Shown here in pieces: positions 39,103-50,958 of a stretch of 64,000 bases of DNA (position 1 is the first letter of the stretch; each line of letters begins with the position of its first letter). The stretch is from Aricia agestis (Eukaryota > Arthropoda > Insecta > Lepidoptera > Lycaenidae), in contig NC_056427.1 in NCBI RefSeq assembly GCF_905147365.1, positions 5,275,001 through 5,339,000 on the forward strand. The letters are read 5' to 3'. The notes below the pieces were generated by a model. That model was not told the DNA's origin. It did not search any database and saw only the letters and a list, made by a program, of their open reading frames with translations. A program made the translations under genes and the position numbers.

Positions 39103-39672
39103 CGTATGTCACAGCCACTTTTCTCCAAAACTATAAGAGCTATACTATTGAAACTTGGTAAGTAGATGTAGTCTGTGAACCGCATTAGGATTTTGATACA
39201 AAAATGGAAAAATTATTAAAAATTTTAGGGGTCCGCATAGGTACAACTGAAACAATAAAAAATTTTTTCATCTAACCTATGCTTGTGGGGTATCTACGGA
39301 TAGATCTTCAAAAATCATATTGAGGTTTCTTATATCATTTTTTTCTAACCTGAATAGTTTGCGAGAGAGACTATTCCAAAGTGGTAAAATGTGTGTCGCC
39401 CCCCCTCTAACTTCTAAAGTAGGGGCATGATAAGTCTAAAAAAATATATGATGTTCATTACTATAAAAACTACCAACGAAAATTGGCTTGAAGGAGATCT
39501 AGCAAGTAGTTTTTTTATACGTCATAAATGGTAAACCTTAAATTAACTTTTATTATATCAACCGAGATATAAAAATAAATCAAAAACCTTTTAATTTCAT
39601 AAAAATAAACCTTATTCTGCTGCGGAACCCTTCATGGGCGAGTCCAACTCGCACTTGGCCGGTTTTTTTTTT
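39018..39672 (+). repeat. AGGGTTCCG...CACTTGGCCGG repeat, full copy
   Basis: Starts TTTTTTAGGGTTCCGAAGCC, has a (CTGT)n run at 39068-39100 and ends GAGTCCAACTCGCACTTGGC, CGGTTTTTTTTTT. It is the longest copy here, ~655 bp, without an ORF. Lies downstream of GPCR exon 2. Confidence 0.65.
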
Positions 39673-40615
39673 GTGCAGTCAACGAAGACTTGTTGATTTC
39701 AGAACCCTAAAACGGAACCCTTACCAGCAGATTTTTTGTATATTGATAGGTTAATACGAGTAGTTATATAATTTAAGAGTAATATTGTCCTACAAATAGA
39801 ACGATCCATATTTTAGGATCATCAAATCGAACTATTTAATCCTTTCTATCTCTGTTAGCTACTCACGAAAAATTTGCTTGATAGTAATAAAAAAATATGT
39901 TCTAGGAAGTTATCGAATGGTATACAAATATTAAGAAATTTAATTTAAAAACAATTCGACTTGAATATCCAACTTTGAAGGCGCATAACAAAAAAAATAC
40001 AAATGCTATCAAGCTGAAATTTTGGAAACACTTATTTTTACCGTGATTTCTTTATTTTATTAATAAAATTCGCTGATCATTGACCTTGCCATCATCTCTA
40101 GTGTGTGAGTAATTAAATTTTCACAACAGGGCAATTCTAATAGAAATATAGAATTCAAAAGTAACACTTGCAACGCCGCTATCTTTACGAAAACCAGCAT
40201 TTAAGAGACACATACACACCCTAAAGTACTATTATCACCTTGTTTTCTTACCCTAAATATTTTTGTTGAAAAAAAATATTTCGCCTCACATTGTCATTCA
40301 AGGGTTAAATATCAACTTCACCGGGTTGTTTTCGTCCAACCCTAAGCCGGATAATGCCTGGGTCGCTTCGACCACTTGAGGTAAGCGCATTAGCACCTCA
40401 CCTGGACCTTTTTACCACAAATGTTGGGTAAGGGTTATTTTTATTTCCATAGACAAGTTTTTAAGTGAAAAAAAAATGTAATGTCGTTTTGCATTTTTTT
40501 GGGATGGGTAAAAATTTTAAAATTGCCATTCACACAAACACACACTCACAAGACACAAACACATCAAAATTGTAACACGCCTCTTTTTAACACGCTTTTA
40601 TAAGATTGGGCTGTA
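39673..40615. other. Mostly unassigned
   Basis: 40195-40260 holds an arm of the CAGGGTGTAAC fold-back MITE (ACACATACACACCCTAAAGT). The remainder is AT-rich with no gene. Confidence 0.4.
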
Positions 40616-41016
40616 TGTTTTTTTTATGAAATAAGGGGGCAAACGAGCAAACGGGTCACCTGATGGAAAGCAACTTCCGTCGCCCATGGACACTCGCAGC
40701 ATTAGAAGAGCTGCAGGTATGTTGCCGGCCTTTTAAGAGGGAATAGGGTAATAGGGGAGGGTAGGGATGGGAAGGGAAGGGAATAGGGGAGGGTAGGATA
40801 TTTTTTTTATTATGTAATTTAGGGCCGTCTATGGGCTATTCGTCCATATCCTTTTTTTGCTATCTTTGTATATAGGTTTTTCGCAGGGTAGAGGATTGGG
40901 CTTCCGGTAAACTCACTCACTCGGCGAAACACAGCGCAAGTGCTGTTTCACGCCGGTTTTACGTGGTATTTCTCAGGTCGAGCCGGCCCATTCATACCGA
41001 AGCATGGCTCTCCCAC
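40616..41016 (-). mobile_element. SINE-like element, copy 10, with insert
   Basis: Reversed. About 90 bp at 40798-40888 (TTTAGGGCCGTCTATGGGCT) interrupt the G-rich block; the element resumes with GGGTAGAGGATTGGGC. Confidence 0.75.
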
Positions 41017-41027
41017 GTCTAAATTAC

Positions 41028-41200
41028 CTATCTCCAGTACTCTAATTCATTCGAAACTTTACATACGTATTAAGAGCCAACGACAATGCAATGATTTGTT
41101 ACAATTTTTGAAAAAAAAGCTAATTTCGAAAAAAACCCTGTTTTTATTAAAACTATTATTTATTTGGTCGGAGCTTCGTAACTCTTTCTCGCAACAATCA
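41028..41200. repeat. Dispersed repeat fragment (CTATCTCCAGTA family)
   Basis: Matches 1286-1350. Unclassified. Confidence 0.4.
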
Positions 41201-41404
41201 TGATCTTTATTTTTAGATTATTCTCCAACAGTACATTTTCTTTACTTCTAACCAGGGGCAATCAAATGCTCCAGTAACTGCGATCTCGTTAACTCGCCCG
41301 GTTAACCTTAACTGCGGTTCTGAGGTTCGACTCATTTAAACCGGTTCCATTTTACTATTTTAAATGACATTTAGAAGGTAGTACCTATAGGTATTTATAA
41401 TCAT

Positions 41405-41680
41405 CTATATCCATATTAATATTATAAATGCGAATGTGTATCTGTATGTCTGCAACTTCTTTACATTTAAACTTTACTGGGGGGTGAGCCAAAATCTTTT
41501 CGTTTTCGCTTCGTTATAGAATCGCCGATGAAAATGTATGGAATTGACATATAAGATGAGTCGAACGTCAACGTCATAGTAATGAACGCTTACATTAACG
41601 TAATGAACGGTAACAGACAAACAGACAGACGGACAGACAGACAGACACACTATCGCATTTATAATATTAGTATGGATGTT
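41405..41680. mobile_element. Helitron-like ends, forward then reversed
   Basis: ATCCATATTAATATTATAAA at the left and CACTATCGCATTTATAATAT at the right with a (CAGA)n tract. This is the same inverted arrangement as 3664-3912. Confidence 0.45.
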
Positions 41681-42540
41681 AAAAAACCTGTATACATATT
41701 ACACTCAAAAAAAAATATTAAAAAAAACGCCATCTATTGACGCCCAGGAATACTAGCAACGCGTCGCTGTTTGTTTTAAAAAACGCTACCTAGTTGACGC
41801 ACAGGAATACTTACTATCAACGCCCTCTGCAGACAGACTTTTTTATTAGTAACATGCAGGTACTAATAAAAAAGAGTCGAGGTCAAATCAAGGTCAGATA
41901 TCGTTCTGCCTAGCCTTCAGTTTTAAGCCGAACGCGCGATAAGGAACTTCGTTCCAATAAACTGTCAATTCATACGAAAATAAACATCTAATTAAAATCA
42001 TCTAAATGTACAGAACTTTGTGTAATGTCCAGATTACTGAATAAACGTTTATTTATTTATTTATTTAATTGGAGCGGCATTATCCAGTTAGGGAAAGTCG
42101 TTTCCTAATTATTTTTTCGACTGTTTTCTCCCAGGTAATCCTTAGCTTAACGATTGGATTAAAATATTCAGCATTTTTCCTTTTGCTATAGTCCTTTCTT
42201 TATAGATATCAGATTACTTTTTAATCATTAAATTTTTAATTTTTAATAGAAATTAAATGACTTGCACTAATCAGCCGCTGTCCAGTGTCCACACGTACTT
42301 TTGCCTGATTACTAATCGCCTGCACTAATCACTTGCTCTTATTACTAATCAAAGTGAATACGGGAACACAGACAGACCGACAAACCGACGAACAGACAGA
42401 CCGACACATAGACAGACGGACATACTAACAGAAGAAAATAAAGTGTCATAATATTCTTCTCACCGGATTATATAAGCCCCTAGGAGAATTTTTAAATCAT
42501 GTTTTGTATCGTTCAAAAATAAAACAATTTTACTTTTATT
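41681..42540. other. Unassigned, with a short retroelement tail
   Basis: 41990-42067 ends ATTACTGAATAAACGTTTAT with (TTTA)n, a LINE-like 3' end. No coding. Confidence 0.4.
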
Positions 42541-43074
42541 TCCAGATCAGCGCTGACAGACAGACTCACTTTCGTATTAATAATATTAGTATGAAATACG
42601 TGACATTTCTATGCATGTATTCTCTGTTGTCATTTAAATGTACATTTGAATACGTCTATTTTAATTAAACTGTGAATGCAGCACAGTAATGCGAGCCTGT
42701 ATTTACATAGTGTACTGACTTTATTATACGCTGTGGCAATGAAATAGAGCGTGGCCATATTGTTTAGTTGCGTTTTTACAACGAAATAACGCGTTTGAGT
42801 ATCATTGTTCTATTGAGCTGCGTTTTTGCAACGGTAAAACGCTTTTGCGCGATGGCCTATTCCTCTGTTGTGATCAAAACCGAAACAACGGGTCCGATAA
42901 CGCAATACATCAATATAGCACAATTTTATAAAATATATTTGAACAAGCATATAATTATGTATTGTATTTATTTTTATTTATAACAGCACATTTTAAAGAC
43001 GACAGAATAACAAAATACAGTAAAATAACAATCAAAACACACGGCGTTTAAACTGAAGTCCAATTACAGACTTT
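42541..43074. other. Unassigned with eroded Helitron-like end
   Basis: 42555-42595 has a reversed Helitron-like end (GACTCACTTTCGTATTAATA). GGTAAAACGCTTTTGCGCGA and similar words around 42770-42860 hint at a decayed inverted repeat. Confidence 0.35.
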
Positions 43075-43076
43075 TA

Positions 43077-43099
<23 letters not shown>
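43075..43099. repeat. (TA)n microsatellite
   Basis: 12 units followed by a T run. Confidence 0.9.
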
Positions 43100-43107
<8 letters not shown>

Positions 43108-44058
43108 TTATTCATCACAGTGCGTCAATTTGACGTCAACCAAATTTATGTACAATCTAAACAAATACCTAGTCGCGAAACCTTTTAATTGGCATTTGTA
43201 TTGTTACTTTTGAATTCTACTTTTGTTTTCCTTTAAAATAAAATAAAACAACCACACCCAGCATGAAGGTAACAGTATTGTGCTGCGTTTCTATGCTTGC
43301 TAAGGCTTGACCAGCGTCCACAAGCACAATCGTGGAAAGAGAGTATCTGGCTTGGCTTGCGTGAGCTTGTGGAGTAGTGTCCGGAGTAGTGTCGATTTTT
43401 GGACAACATTACCACAATATTATGTTTTTTTTTAATCTTTATTAGTGACTTAGTTCACAAATAGAGGCGACCACGTCGTCATGCTAAGGCTAAAGAGTTA
43501 CAGATTAACAATTTCTTACATCTCAACCAAACTTAAGTAACTTGTACAAACATAATAATTTAATATGGTCGCTGTTAGGCATTTGTGTACTAACACACAT
43601 TTTATTGTTGAATTATAAATGCAGTCTTGTTCTAAAATATGATCTAAAGAACATGATTGCATTCATAACTCAATATGTATTTTCTTGTGGGATGATACAC
43701 AACTAACAGCGTCCGATCAGTAAAACTCTAGACAAAATACAATCCATTTAAAATAGAAGGTACTAAATATAAGTTGCGATTCCCAACCTTTTCAGTTATT
43801 CAAGAAAGATAATATTACCAACGGTTCTTATTAAAACGCATAAAGGAGTATTGGTTATGAGATTTCCATATCTCATAATGTGACGAAAGGTATCGATATT
43901 GAGTCGGGCTTATCTGGGTTAATGATATTCAATAGCTGCCATATCTGATTTTTAGGGTTCCGCACAAAGGGATACGGGACCCTATTAGCTATACAGTATG
44001 GAAAAATGTTAATAGCAGTAGTATACTGCTTTGTACAGTTTTTATCGTTTCTATTATA
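43100..44058. other. No gene recognised
   Basis: 43424-43560 looks like a reversed retroelement tail (TTTTTTTTTAATCTTTATTA). 43952-43985 has a small AGGGTTCCGCAC fragment. The rest is unassigned. Confidence 0.35.
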
Positions 44059-44060
44059 CA

Positions 44061-44216
44061 GGGTGTAACAAAACTAAGTGATACTACTTCAGGGTGTGTA
44101 TGTTCCTCGTTGAGGGTTCACTGTGAAAGTAGCAGCGCTAAAAGACCATTTTTTTCCGGGTAAACTCGTGGCGCCGGGGCGCTTGCCCATACAAAAGTGA
44201 AGTGAAGTCCGTCTAT
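44061..44216. mobile_element. Fold-back MITE half (CAGGGTGTAAC family)
   Basis: TA, then CAGGGTGTAACAAAACTAAG, the arm and the loop (GCTTGCCCATACAAAAGTGA). The second arm is lost. Confidence 0.65.
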
Positions 44217-44550
44217 CGTGGCATGCGTATTGCGTAATCCCAACGACGCATCCCATCAGAACATTGTGGCCTCTATAATATACCTAATAGTAATTATTCA
44301 AATCACATTTCACATCTTAAGCGCCATATATTCAGGAAACAGAAAATTCAAAGGTCAAATACTTTCGCTCATTTGTATCTGTCGTCTACACGTTTCCCCT
44401 CAAGTGGGGATAGAACGGCCAAGCGTGAGTCGAACACACCACAGGGTTCCGTACTCTAAAAAACTCGTGGTTATTCGTGTTAAGAAGTTTAGCCTCAACT
44501 GTACGTTCATCTTTGTGGCTTTGTGTTATTACTTATTATTTAAGAGATTT

Positions 44551-44680
44551 AGGGCCTGTTTCACCACATCCTGATAAGGCTATCCACCAATTAACTTGGC
44601 AGATCAAGTATGGAGAATCTGACAAGAAAGTTGTGAATAGCCTATAAGGCACTTTATCAGAAAGTGGTGAAACAGGCCCT
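44551..44680. mobile_element. 130-bp MITE, AGGGCCTGTTTCACCAC ends
   Basis: AGGGCCTGTTTCACCAC and GTGGTGAAACAGGCCCT are exact mirrors; CTGATAA/TTATCAG extends the match. Confidence 0.8.
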
Positions 44681-44839
44681 TGAACTATTTTGACAGATAT
44701 TATAGAACTTACATAATTTTATTTCCTTATCTGATATGTTGAAATTTGCTTGACTGATAAGAACAAAACAATATCTATAATAGTGTTTTTTTTTTGTATA
44801 GAATCCAGTCTCAAAGTTTCTTTGGGTGAAAATTATGAG

Positions 44840-44980
44840 CTAGGCTTTCATTTTCTACTGACATTGGCCTAGCGACCTGCTGCCGCTGCTTGTGGTGACG
44901 TAGAGCAAAATGTAACGTATAGCCTATGTCACAAAGTGGAATTTTATTTGAATTTTCGCGATCGCTTGTCGCGAGGATCG
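44840..44980 (-). repeat. Fragment of the ~500-bp dispersed repeat
   Basis: Resembles 14722-14830 (ATTTTCTACTGACATTG, TGCCGCTGCT, TATAGCCTATG). Confidence 0.45.
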
Positions 44981-45002
44981 GAAAAACACCGGGGCTGTCT
45001 TC

Positions 45003-45189
45003 TTAGGGCAAAGCCAAACGAGCGTAATTTTGTGAGTCGTGAGTCGCAGAATTTCGGTCGCGTAAATGTCTTTTCATATAAATCATGACTCAGGACTTTT
45101 AAGTATGAAACTGAATGCAGCAGAATTTCTGCCGGCCGAAATTCCGCGACTCACAACTCACAAATTACGCTCGTTTGGTTTCACCCTTA
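45003..45189. mobile_element. MITE with CCAAACGAGCGTAATTTTG ends
   Basis: Inverted ends of ~50 nt: CAAACGAGCGTAATTTTGTG and AATTACGCTCGTTTGG, extended by GAGTCGCAGAATTTCGG and its mirror. It overlaps by a couple of bases with the next MITE. Confidence 0.7.
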
Positions 45190-45544
45190 AGCTGTGTCCA
45201 CACTGTGCTTTTTTTTGTTCATCAAGCGCATGCGTTATAGCGCAGTCAACAGCGCACATGAGGCATGCCCGCGACGCATTCGCTATAACCGTATCCAAAA
45301 CTTTCGCTTGGCATTTCTTTTTTTCTGAAATTTCTTATGACCAAATAAACCGCACATATTCCACCCAGTAAAATGTTCTCGTCGCACATGTTACAATAAT
45401 CTGACAGACACTGCAAATGAACAAAAATGACAATGTTGGCGTTGCGTTCGTTGACGCATACAATTATTAAATGCGCCAAAATGAAAGTTGAATGAAAGAC
45501 GATGGCGAAAATTGAAGATGAAAGTGCATAGTGTGGACAAAGCT
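45188..45544 (+). mobile_element. MITE with TAGCTTTGTCCACAC termini, satellite founder
   Basis: Left end AAGCTGTGTCCACACTGTGC, right end TAGTGTGGACAAAGCT. About 115 bp (45307-45420) are inserted relative to copy 1. The last ~76 nt are the first unit of the satellite that follows. Confidence 0.7.
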
Positions 45545-46680
45545 ATTTGCGCCAATACGAAAGTTGAATGAAAGAAGATGGCGAAAATTGAAGATGAAAG
45601 CGCATAGTGTGGACATAGCTATTTGCGCCAATACGAAAGTTGAATGAAAGAAGATGGCGAAAATTGAAGATGAAAGCGCATAGTGTGGACATAGCTATTT
45701 GCGCCAATACGAAAGTTGAATGAAAGAAGATGACGAAAATTGAAGATGAAAGCGCATAGTGTGGACATAGCTATTTGCGCCAATACGAAAGTTGAATGAA
45801 AGAAGATGGCGAAAATTGAAGATGAAAGCGCATAGTGTGGACATAGCTATTTGCGCCAATACGAAAGTTGAATGAAAGAAGATGACGAAAATTGAAGATG
45901 AAAGCGCATAGTGTGGACATAGCTATTTGCGCCAATACGAAAGTTGAATGAAAGAAGATGGCGAAAATTGAAGATGAAAGCGCATAGTGTGGACATAGCT
46001 ATTTGCGCCAATACGAAAGTTGAATGAAAGAAGATGGCGAAAATTGAAGATGAAAGTGCATAGTGTGGACAAAGCTATTTGCGCCAATACGAAAGTTGAA
46101 TGAAAGAAGATGGCGAAAATTGAAGATGAAAGCGCATAGTGTGGACATAGCTATTTGCGCCAATACGAAAGTTGAATGAAAGAAGATGGCGAAAATTGAA
46201 GATGAAAGCGCATAGTGTGGACATAGCTATTTGCGCCAATACGAAAGTTGAATGAAAGAAGATGACGAAAATTGAAGATGAAAGCGCATAGTGTGGACAT
46301 AGCTATTTGCGCCAATACGAAAGTTGAATGAAAGAAGATGGCGAAAATTGAAGATGAAAGCGCATAGTGTGGACATAGCTATTTGCGCCAATACGAAAGT
46401 TGAATGAAAGAAGATGACGAAAATTGAAGATGAAAGCGCATAGTGTGGACATAGCTATTTGCGCCAATACGAAAGTTGAATGAAAGAAGATGGCGAAAAT
46501 TGAAGATGAAAGCGCATAGTGTGGACATAGCTATTTGCGCCAATACGAAAGTTGAATGAAAGAAGATGGCGAAAATTGAAGATGAAAGTGCATAGTGTGG
46601 ACAAAGCTATTTGCGCCAATACGAAAGTTGAATGAAAGACGATGACGAAAATTGAAGATGAAAGTGCATAGTGTGGACTT
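45541..46680. repeat. 76-bp satellite, 15 units
   Basis: Unit starts fall every 76 bp from 45541 to 46605. The unit reads AGCTATTTGCGCCAATACGA ... GCGCATAGTGTGGACAT. Variant sites (GATGGCG/GATGACG; CGCAT..CATA/TGCAT..CAAA) repeat in the same order in units 1-7 and 8-14, giving a 532-bp higher-order unit present twice. Unit 15 shares AAGACGATG with the MITE end to the left. Confidence 0.95.
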
Positions 46681-46684
46681 AACT

Positions 46685-46882
46685 GGTCAATTCAGGCCGC
46701 AACGTGACGCGTGAGATGCATTTCTAAATTTGTTCTGATTTGACAGATCTCAAATGCGTGAAAAGTCTTGCAAATCTGTCAAATCCAATACAAAAGAACA
46801 AAAACTTCTATGATCAGTTGAAATAGAAGTCTTCAATTTAGAAATGCATCTACGCGTCGCGTTGCGTGCGGTCTGATTTAAC
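46685..46882. mobile_element. Inverted-repeat MITE
   Basis: GTCAATTCAGGCCGCAACG and GAGATGCATTTCTAAAT are mirrored by ATTTAGAAATGCATC and GCGTGCGGTCTGATTTAACC. It directly follows the satellite. Confidence 0.65.
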
Positions 46883-46904
46883 CCTTAGGTTACGGAACTC
46901 AGCT

Positions 46905-47255
46905 AACTAGGCCTTTACATCCGTAATGGATGATTTATACAGTATTTTTCAGAGCGAAATAACCACTCTTCAAATACTGTAGTGCCTGGGACAAGATTTT
47001 TAAATGTCCGTATGGTTGCCCAAGCGCATACGGCATTCTCATAGTCGGCCTAGTCCAGAGGAAAGAACTAGCCAATACGTCTGGGACCAACTATGTACGG
47101 ATTGCCTCACGATGTTTTCCTTCACCGTGCGAGCGTCCGTATTATGTACTTGAGATCAGAAAATGTCTCATAGGTACACGCCTCCACCCGGGTTCGAACC
47201 TGCACCCTCTAAGAGTGTGAACCAAAGGTTACTACCCATTAGGCCACGGACGCTC
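46905..47255 (-). mobile_element. tRNA-derived SINE, family 3
   Basis: On the minus strand: A box GTGGCCTAATGGGTAG and B box GGTTCGAACCC, then a body with GGAAAACATCGTGAGGCAAT and CCATACGGACATTTAAAAAT. Ends of the tRNA-like part do not pair. Confidence 0.7.
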
Positions 47256-48051
47256 CTAAAAATCTCTAAAAGGTTTCGATAAGGTAAACGGAACTCCAAA
47301 AAGACGCGTGTAACATTGACAACTCTTATTTCCCGCGCTTTTCCCAACATCCGCCATCTTGTCTTTTGATTTAATAAAATGGAGATCAAAGATTAATTTT
47401 TTCAGAGAAAGCAATTTTCTTCATATTGGGATATCGGAAGATGACATGTGAAGAAGGTTCGACGTTCTTTTGACTGCGCCGGAATGTTACGTCACCTTAA
47501 TTAGATTCGTTAGGGTCGGGTCACACTGAAAATAATTCGTATAGAAAAAAAACTAAAAAAAACACGCTTTTTTATATATTTTTTAAACATTAACTAATTT
47601 TTGCATTGTCATTGGCTCTTAATACTTATGTAAAGTTTCGAATTTAACTACAGGAGATAGGTTAAAAATCACGCTCAAAGATTCCGTTACATATATACTG
47701 CCGAGCTCACAAGAGCGTGTTAAATACGCGGCGATGCTAAGAGCGACTATGAGATAGTCTTTACATAAAATTGTGCTGAATAAAACTTAGTTGAAACCGT
47801 TATAGCGCGGGAATCGTGCATTTTTTCCCTGTTAGAACTATCCTTGGACCCATATCGAGACTATAAGTATATACAAAATGTCGACGAAATCAGTTACCTT
47901 TATAAGCGTGATGAGACAACAGTAAGACATACAGACATAAAACGGACATACAGATAAATACAGACGTAATAGAGACAGACAGAACGAACGAACAGAACGG
48001 ACTGACAAATTTGTTAGTCACAATCTGACGGTCGGATAAAGGACATTGGCA
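47256..48051. other. Eroded repeats, no gene
   Basis: 47590-47690 resembles the CTATCTCCAGTA family and the edge of the 147-bp array. 47800-48000 is a reversed Helitron-like remnant with AGACAGACAG. No coding. Confidence 0.35.
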
Positions 48052-48407
48052 TCTATACTTTTTAATATTATAAAGCGCAAGAATTTGTTTGTTTGAACGC
48101 GCTAATCTCAGTAACTGTTTGTCCGATTTGCAAAATTCTTTCAGTGCTAGATAGCCCATTTATCGAGGAAGGCTATAGGCTATATTTTATCACGCTAAGA
48201 CAAATAGGAGCGAAGAAATAGAGGAAAATGTGGAAAAAACGGGAAATTTATTTGAAAGGACTTATGTCACGACCTACTGGAGCAATTTTTATGTTATTTA
48301 GCACAGACAAGAAGTAGACCACGTGAAGAATCATAAGCTATTTTTTGTGGACTAATTTGTCTTTTAAATATCTAATTTACGCGAGCGAAGCTGCGCGGAA
48401 CGTCTAG
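48052..48407 (+). mobile_element. Helitron-like element, family 3, copy 2
   Basis: A|TCTATACTTTTTAATATTAT at the left; GCGAGCGAAGCTGCGCGGAA then CGTCTAG|T at the right. Both ends are intact and correctly placed between A and T. Confidence 0.7.
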
Positions 48408-48498
48408 TTTATAATATTAGTACGGACAGCTACATGCTAACATTAATCTATAAGCTTTAAATCACGTGCCACGTAATTAAGTCTATGAAATAGAAGTT

Positions 48499-49220
48499 TA
48501 ATGAAACTTACGAAGTGCTTTACAGAGAATGACGTGATACCACGGGTCGGTGGGAACTCCATCCGTCGTAGTTTTGCAGGATGAATCCCTTTTGTAAATT
48601 GATGAAACACCATCCGTCTTGATTTTGCAGGATAAGGCCCATTGGTAATTGTTTAATGAAACTTATAAAGTGATTTACACAGAATGATGTAAACCACGGG
48701 ACGGGAGGGTCTCCATACATCTTGATTTTGCTGGATAAGTTCTTTGGCAAATTATTAAAAACACCATCTGTCTTGATTTTGCAGGATTAGTCCCATTGGA
48801 AATTGTTTAATGACACTTATAAAGTGCTTCAGACAGAATGAAATAATACTAGTTACCACGGGTCGGTGGGGACTCCACCCGTCAAGATTTTGCAGGATAA
48901 GTCCCTTCCCATATTATAAAGACACCATCTCTCCTGATTTTGTAGGATAAGTGTTGTTGAAAATTGTTTAATGAAACTTATAAAGGGCTTTACACAGAAT
49001 GACGTAATACCACCGGTCGTTGGTAACTCCACTCGCCTCGACTTTGCAGGATAAGGCACTTGCCAAATTATAAAAAACACAATCTGCCTAGATTTTGCAG
49101 GATAAGTCTCAGCGGAAATTGTTTAATGAAACTTATGAAGGCTTTCTCAAAGTCCGCTTTTGTAAATTAATCAAGAACATTAATTGCCTTCATTTTACAG
49201 GATTTATTTAAACTTTAAAC
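48499..49220. repeat. Degenerate ~155-bp tandem repeat
   Basis: Four full units start GAAACTTA/GACACTTA at 48499, 48656, 48812 and 48972, with a decayed fifth at 49127. Each has two TTTTGCAGGATAAG half-motifs. Related words recur at about 51080, 51870 and 52975. Confidence 0.8.
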
Positions 49221-49390
49221 AATAGAGACGCTGACATTATATTATATCTTGCAGTACAAATACAATTGATTTCATACCGTGTCATCTGCACATTAAATAA
49301 ATAATAGTTAAAAAAACTAAAAACACGCTTTTTATAGAAAACCAAACTAAAAAATTGAAAAGAAAAATGGAATAATTATATCAAATTAGT

Positions 49391-50958
49391 GTATTGTCAT
49401 CGGTCCTCGATAAATCTACAAAGTTTGAACGAAATCTGGCCGTTTAAAGTGGGTCAAAATCGCGTCCAAAGAAGTCGGTTACTAACAAACATACAAACAT
49501 ACAAATTGAATAAAAATGGAATAATTATATCAATAGTGTATTGTCATCGGTCCTCGATAAATCTACAAAGTTTGAACGAAATTTGGCCGTTTAAAGTGGG
49601 TCAAAATCGCGCCCAAAGAAGTCGGTTACTAACAAACATACAAACATACAAATTGAATAAAAATGGAATAATTATATCAATAGTGTATTGTCATCGGTCC
49701 TCGATAAATCTACAAAGCTTGAACGAAATCTGGCCGTTTAAAGTGGGTCAAAATCGCGCCCAAAGAAGTCGGTTACTAACAAACATACAAACATACAAAT
49801 TGAATAAAAATGGAATAATTATATCAATAGTGTATTGTCATCGGTCCTCGATAAATCTACAAAGTTTGAACGAAATCTGGCCGTTTAAAGTGGGTCAAAA
49901 TCGCGCCCAAAGAAGTCGGTTACTAACAAACATACAAATTGAATAAAAATGGAATAATTATTATCAATAGTGTATTGTCATCGGTCCTCGATAAATCTAC
50001 AAAGTTTGAACGAAATCTGGCCGTTTAAAGTGGGTCAAAATCGCGCCCAAAGAAGTCGGTTACTAACAAACATACAAACATACAAATTGAATAAAAATGG
50101 AATAATTATATCAATAGTGTATTGTCATCGGTCCTCGATAAATCTACAAAGTTTGAACGAAATCTGGCCGTTTAAAGTAGGTCAAAATCGCGCCCAAAGA
50201 AGTCGGTTACTAACAAACATACAAACATACAAATTGAATAAAAATGGAATAATTATATCAATAGTGTATTGTCATCGGTCCTCGATAAATCTACAAAGTT
50301 TGAACGAAATCTGGCCGTTTAAAGTGGGTCAAAATCGCGCCCAAAGAAGTCGGTTACTAACAAACATACAAACATACAAATTGAATAAAAATGGAATAAT
50401 TATATCAATATTGTATTGTCATCGGTCCTCGATAAATCTACAAAGTTTGAACGAAATCTGGCCGTTTAAAGTGGGTCAAAATCGCGCCCAAAGAAGTCGG
50501 TTACTAACAAACATACAAACATAAAAATTGAATAAAAATGGAATAATTATATCAATAGTGTATTGTCATCGGTCCTCGATAAATCTACAAAGTTTGAACG
50601 AAATCTAGCCGTTTAAAGTGGGTCAAAATCGCGTCCAAAGAAGTCGGTTACAAACAAACATAAAAACATACAAATTGTAGGAAAATGGGATAATTATATA
50701 AATAGTGTATTGTCATCGGTCCTCGATAAATCTACAAAGTTTGAACGAAATCTGGCCGTTTAAAGTGGGTCAAAATCGCGCCCAAAGAAGTCGGTTACAA
50801 ACAAACATACAAACATACAAATTGAATAAAAATGGAATAATTATATCAATAGTGTATTGTCATCGGTCCTCGATAAATCTACAAAGTTTGAACGAAATCT
50901 GGCCGTTTAAAGTGGATCAAAATCGCGCCCAAAGAAGTCGGTTACAAACAAACATACA
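49391..50958. repeat. 147-bp satellite, ~10.7 units
   Basis: Units start at 49391, 49538, 49685, 49832, 49972, 50119, 50266, 50413, 50560, 50707 and 50854. All spacings are 147 except one of 140. The unit holds GTCATCGGTCCTCGATAAAT, GTTTGAACGAAATCTGGCCG, AAAATCGCGCCCAAAGAAGT and ACAAACATACAAACATACAA. Because 147 is 49 codons, a frame stays open through the array and imitates a 185-residue protein; no sign of real coding. Confidence 0.95.

Noticed and set aside
45541..46680. CRISPR-like array
   Set aside because: Units are contiguous 76-mers without unique spacers, in a eukaryotic setting. The 20-bp and 147-bp arrays fail for the same reason.
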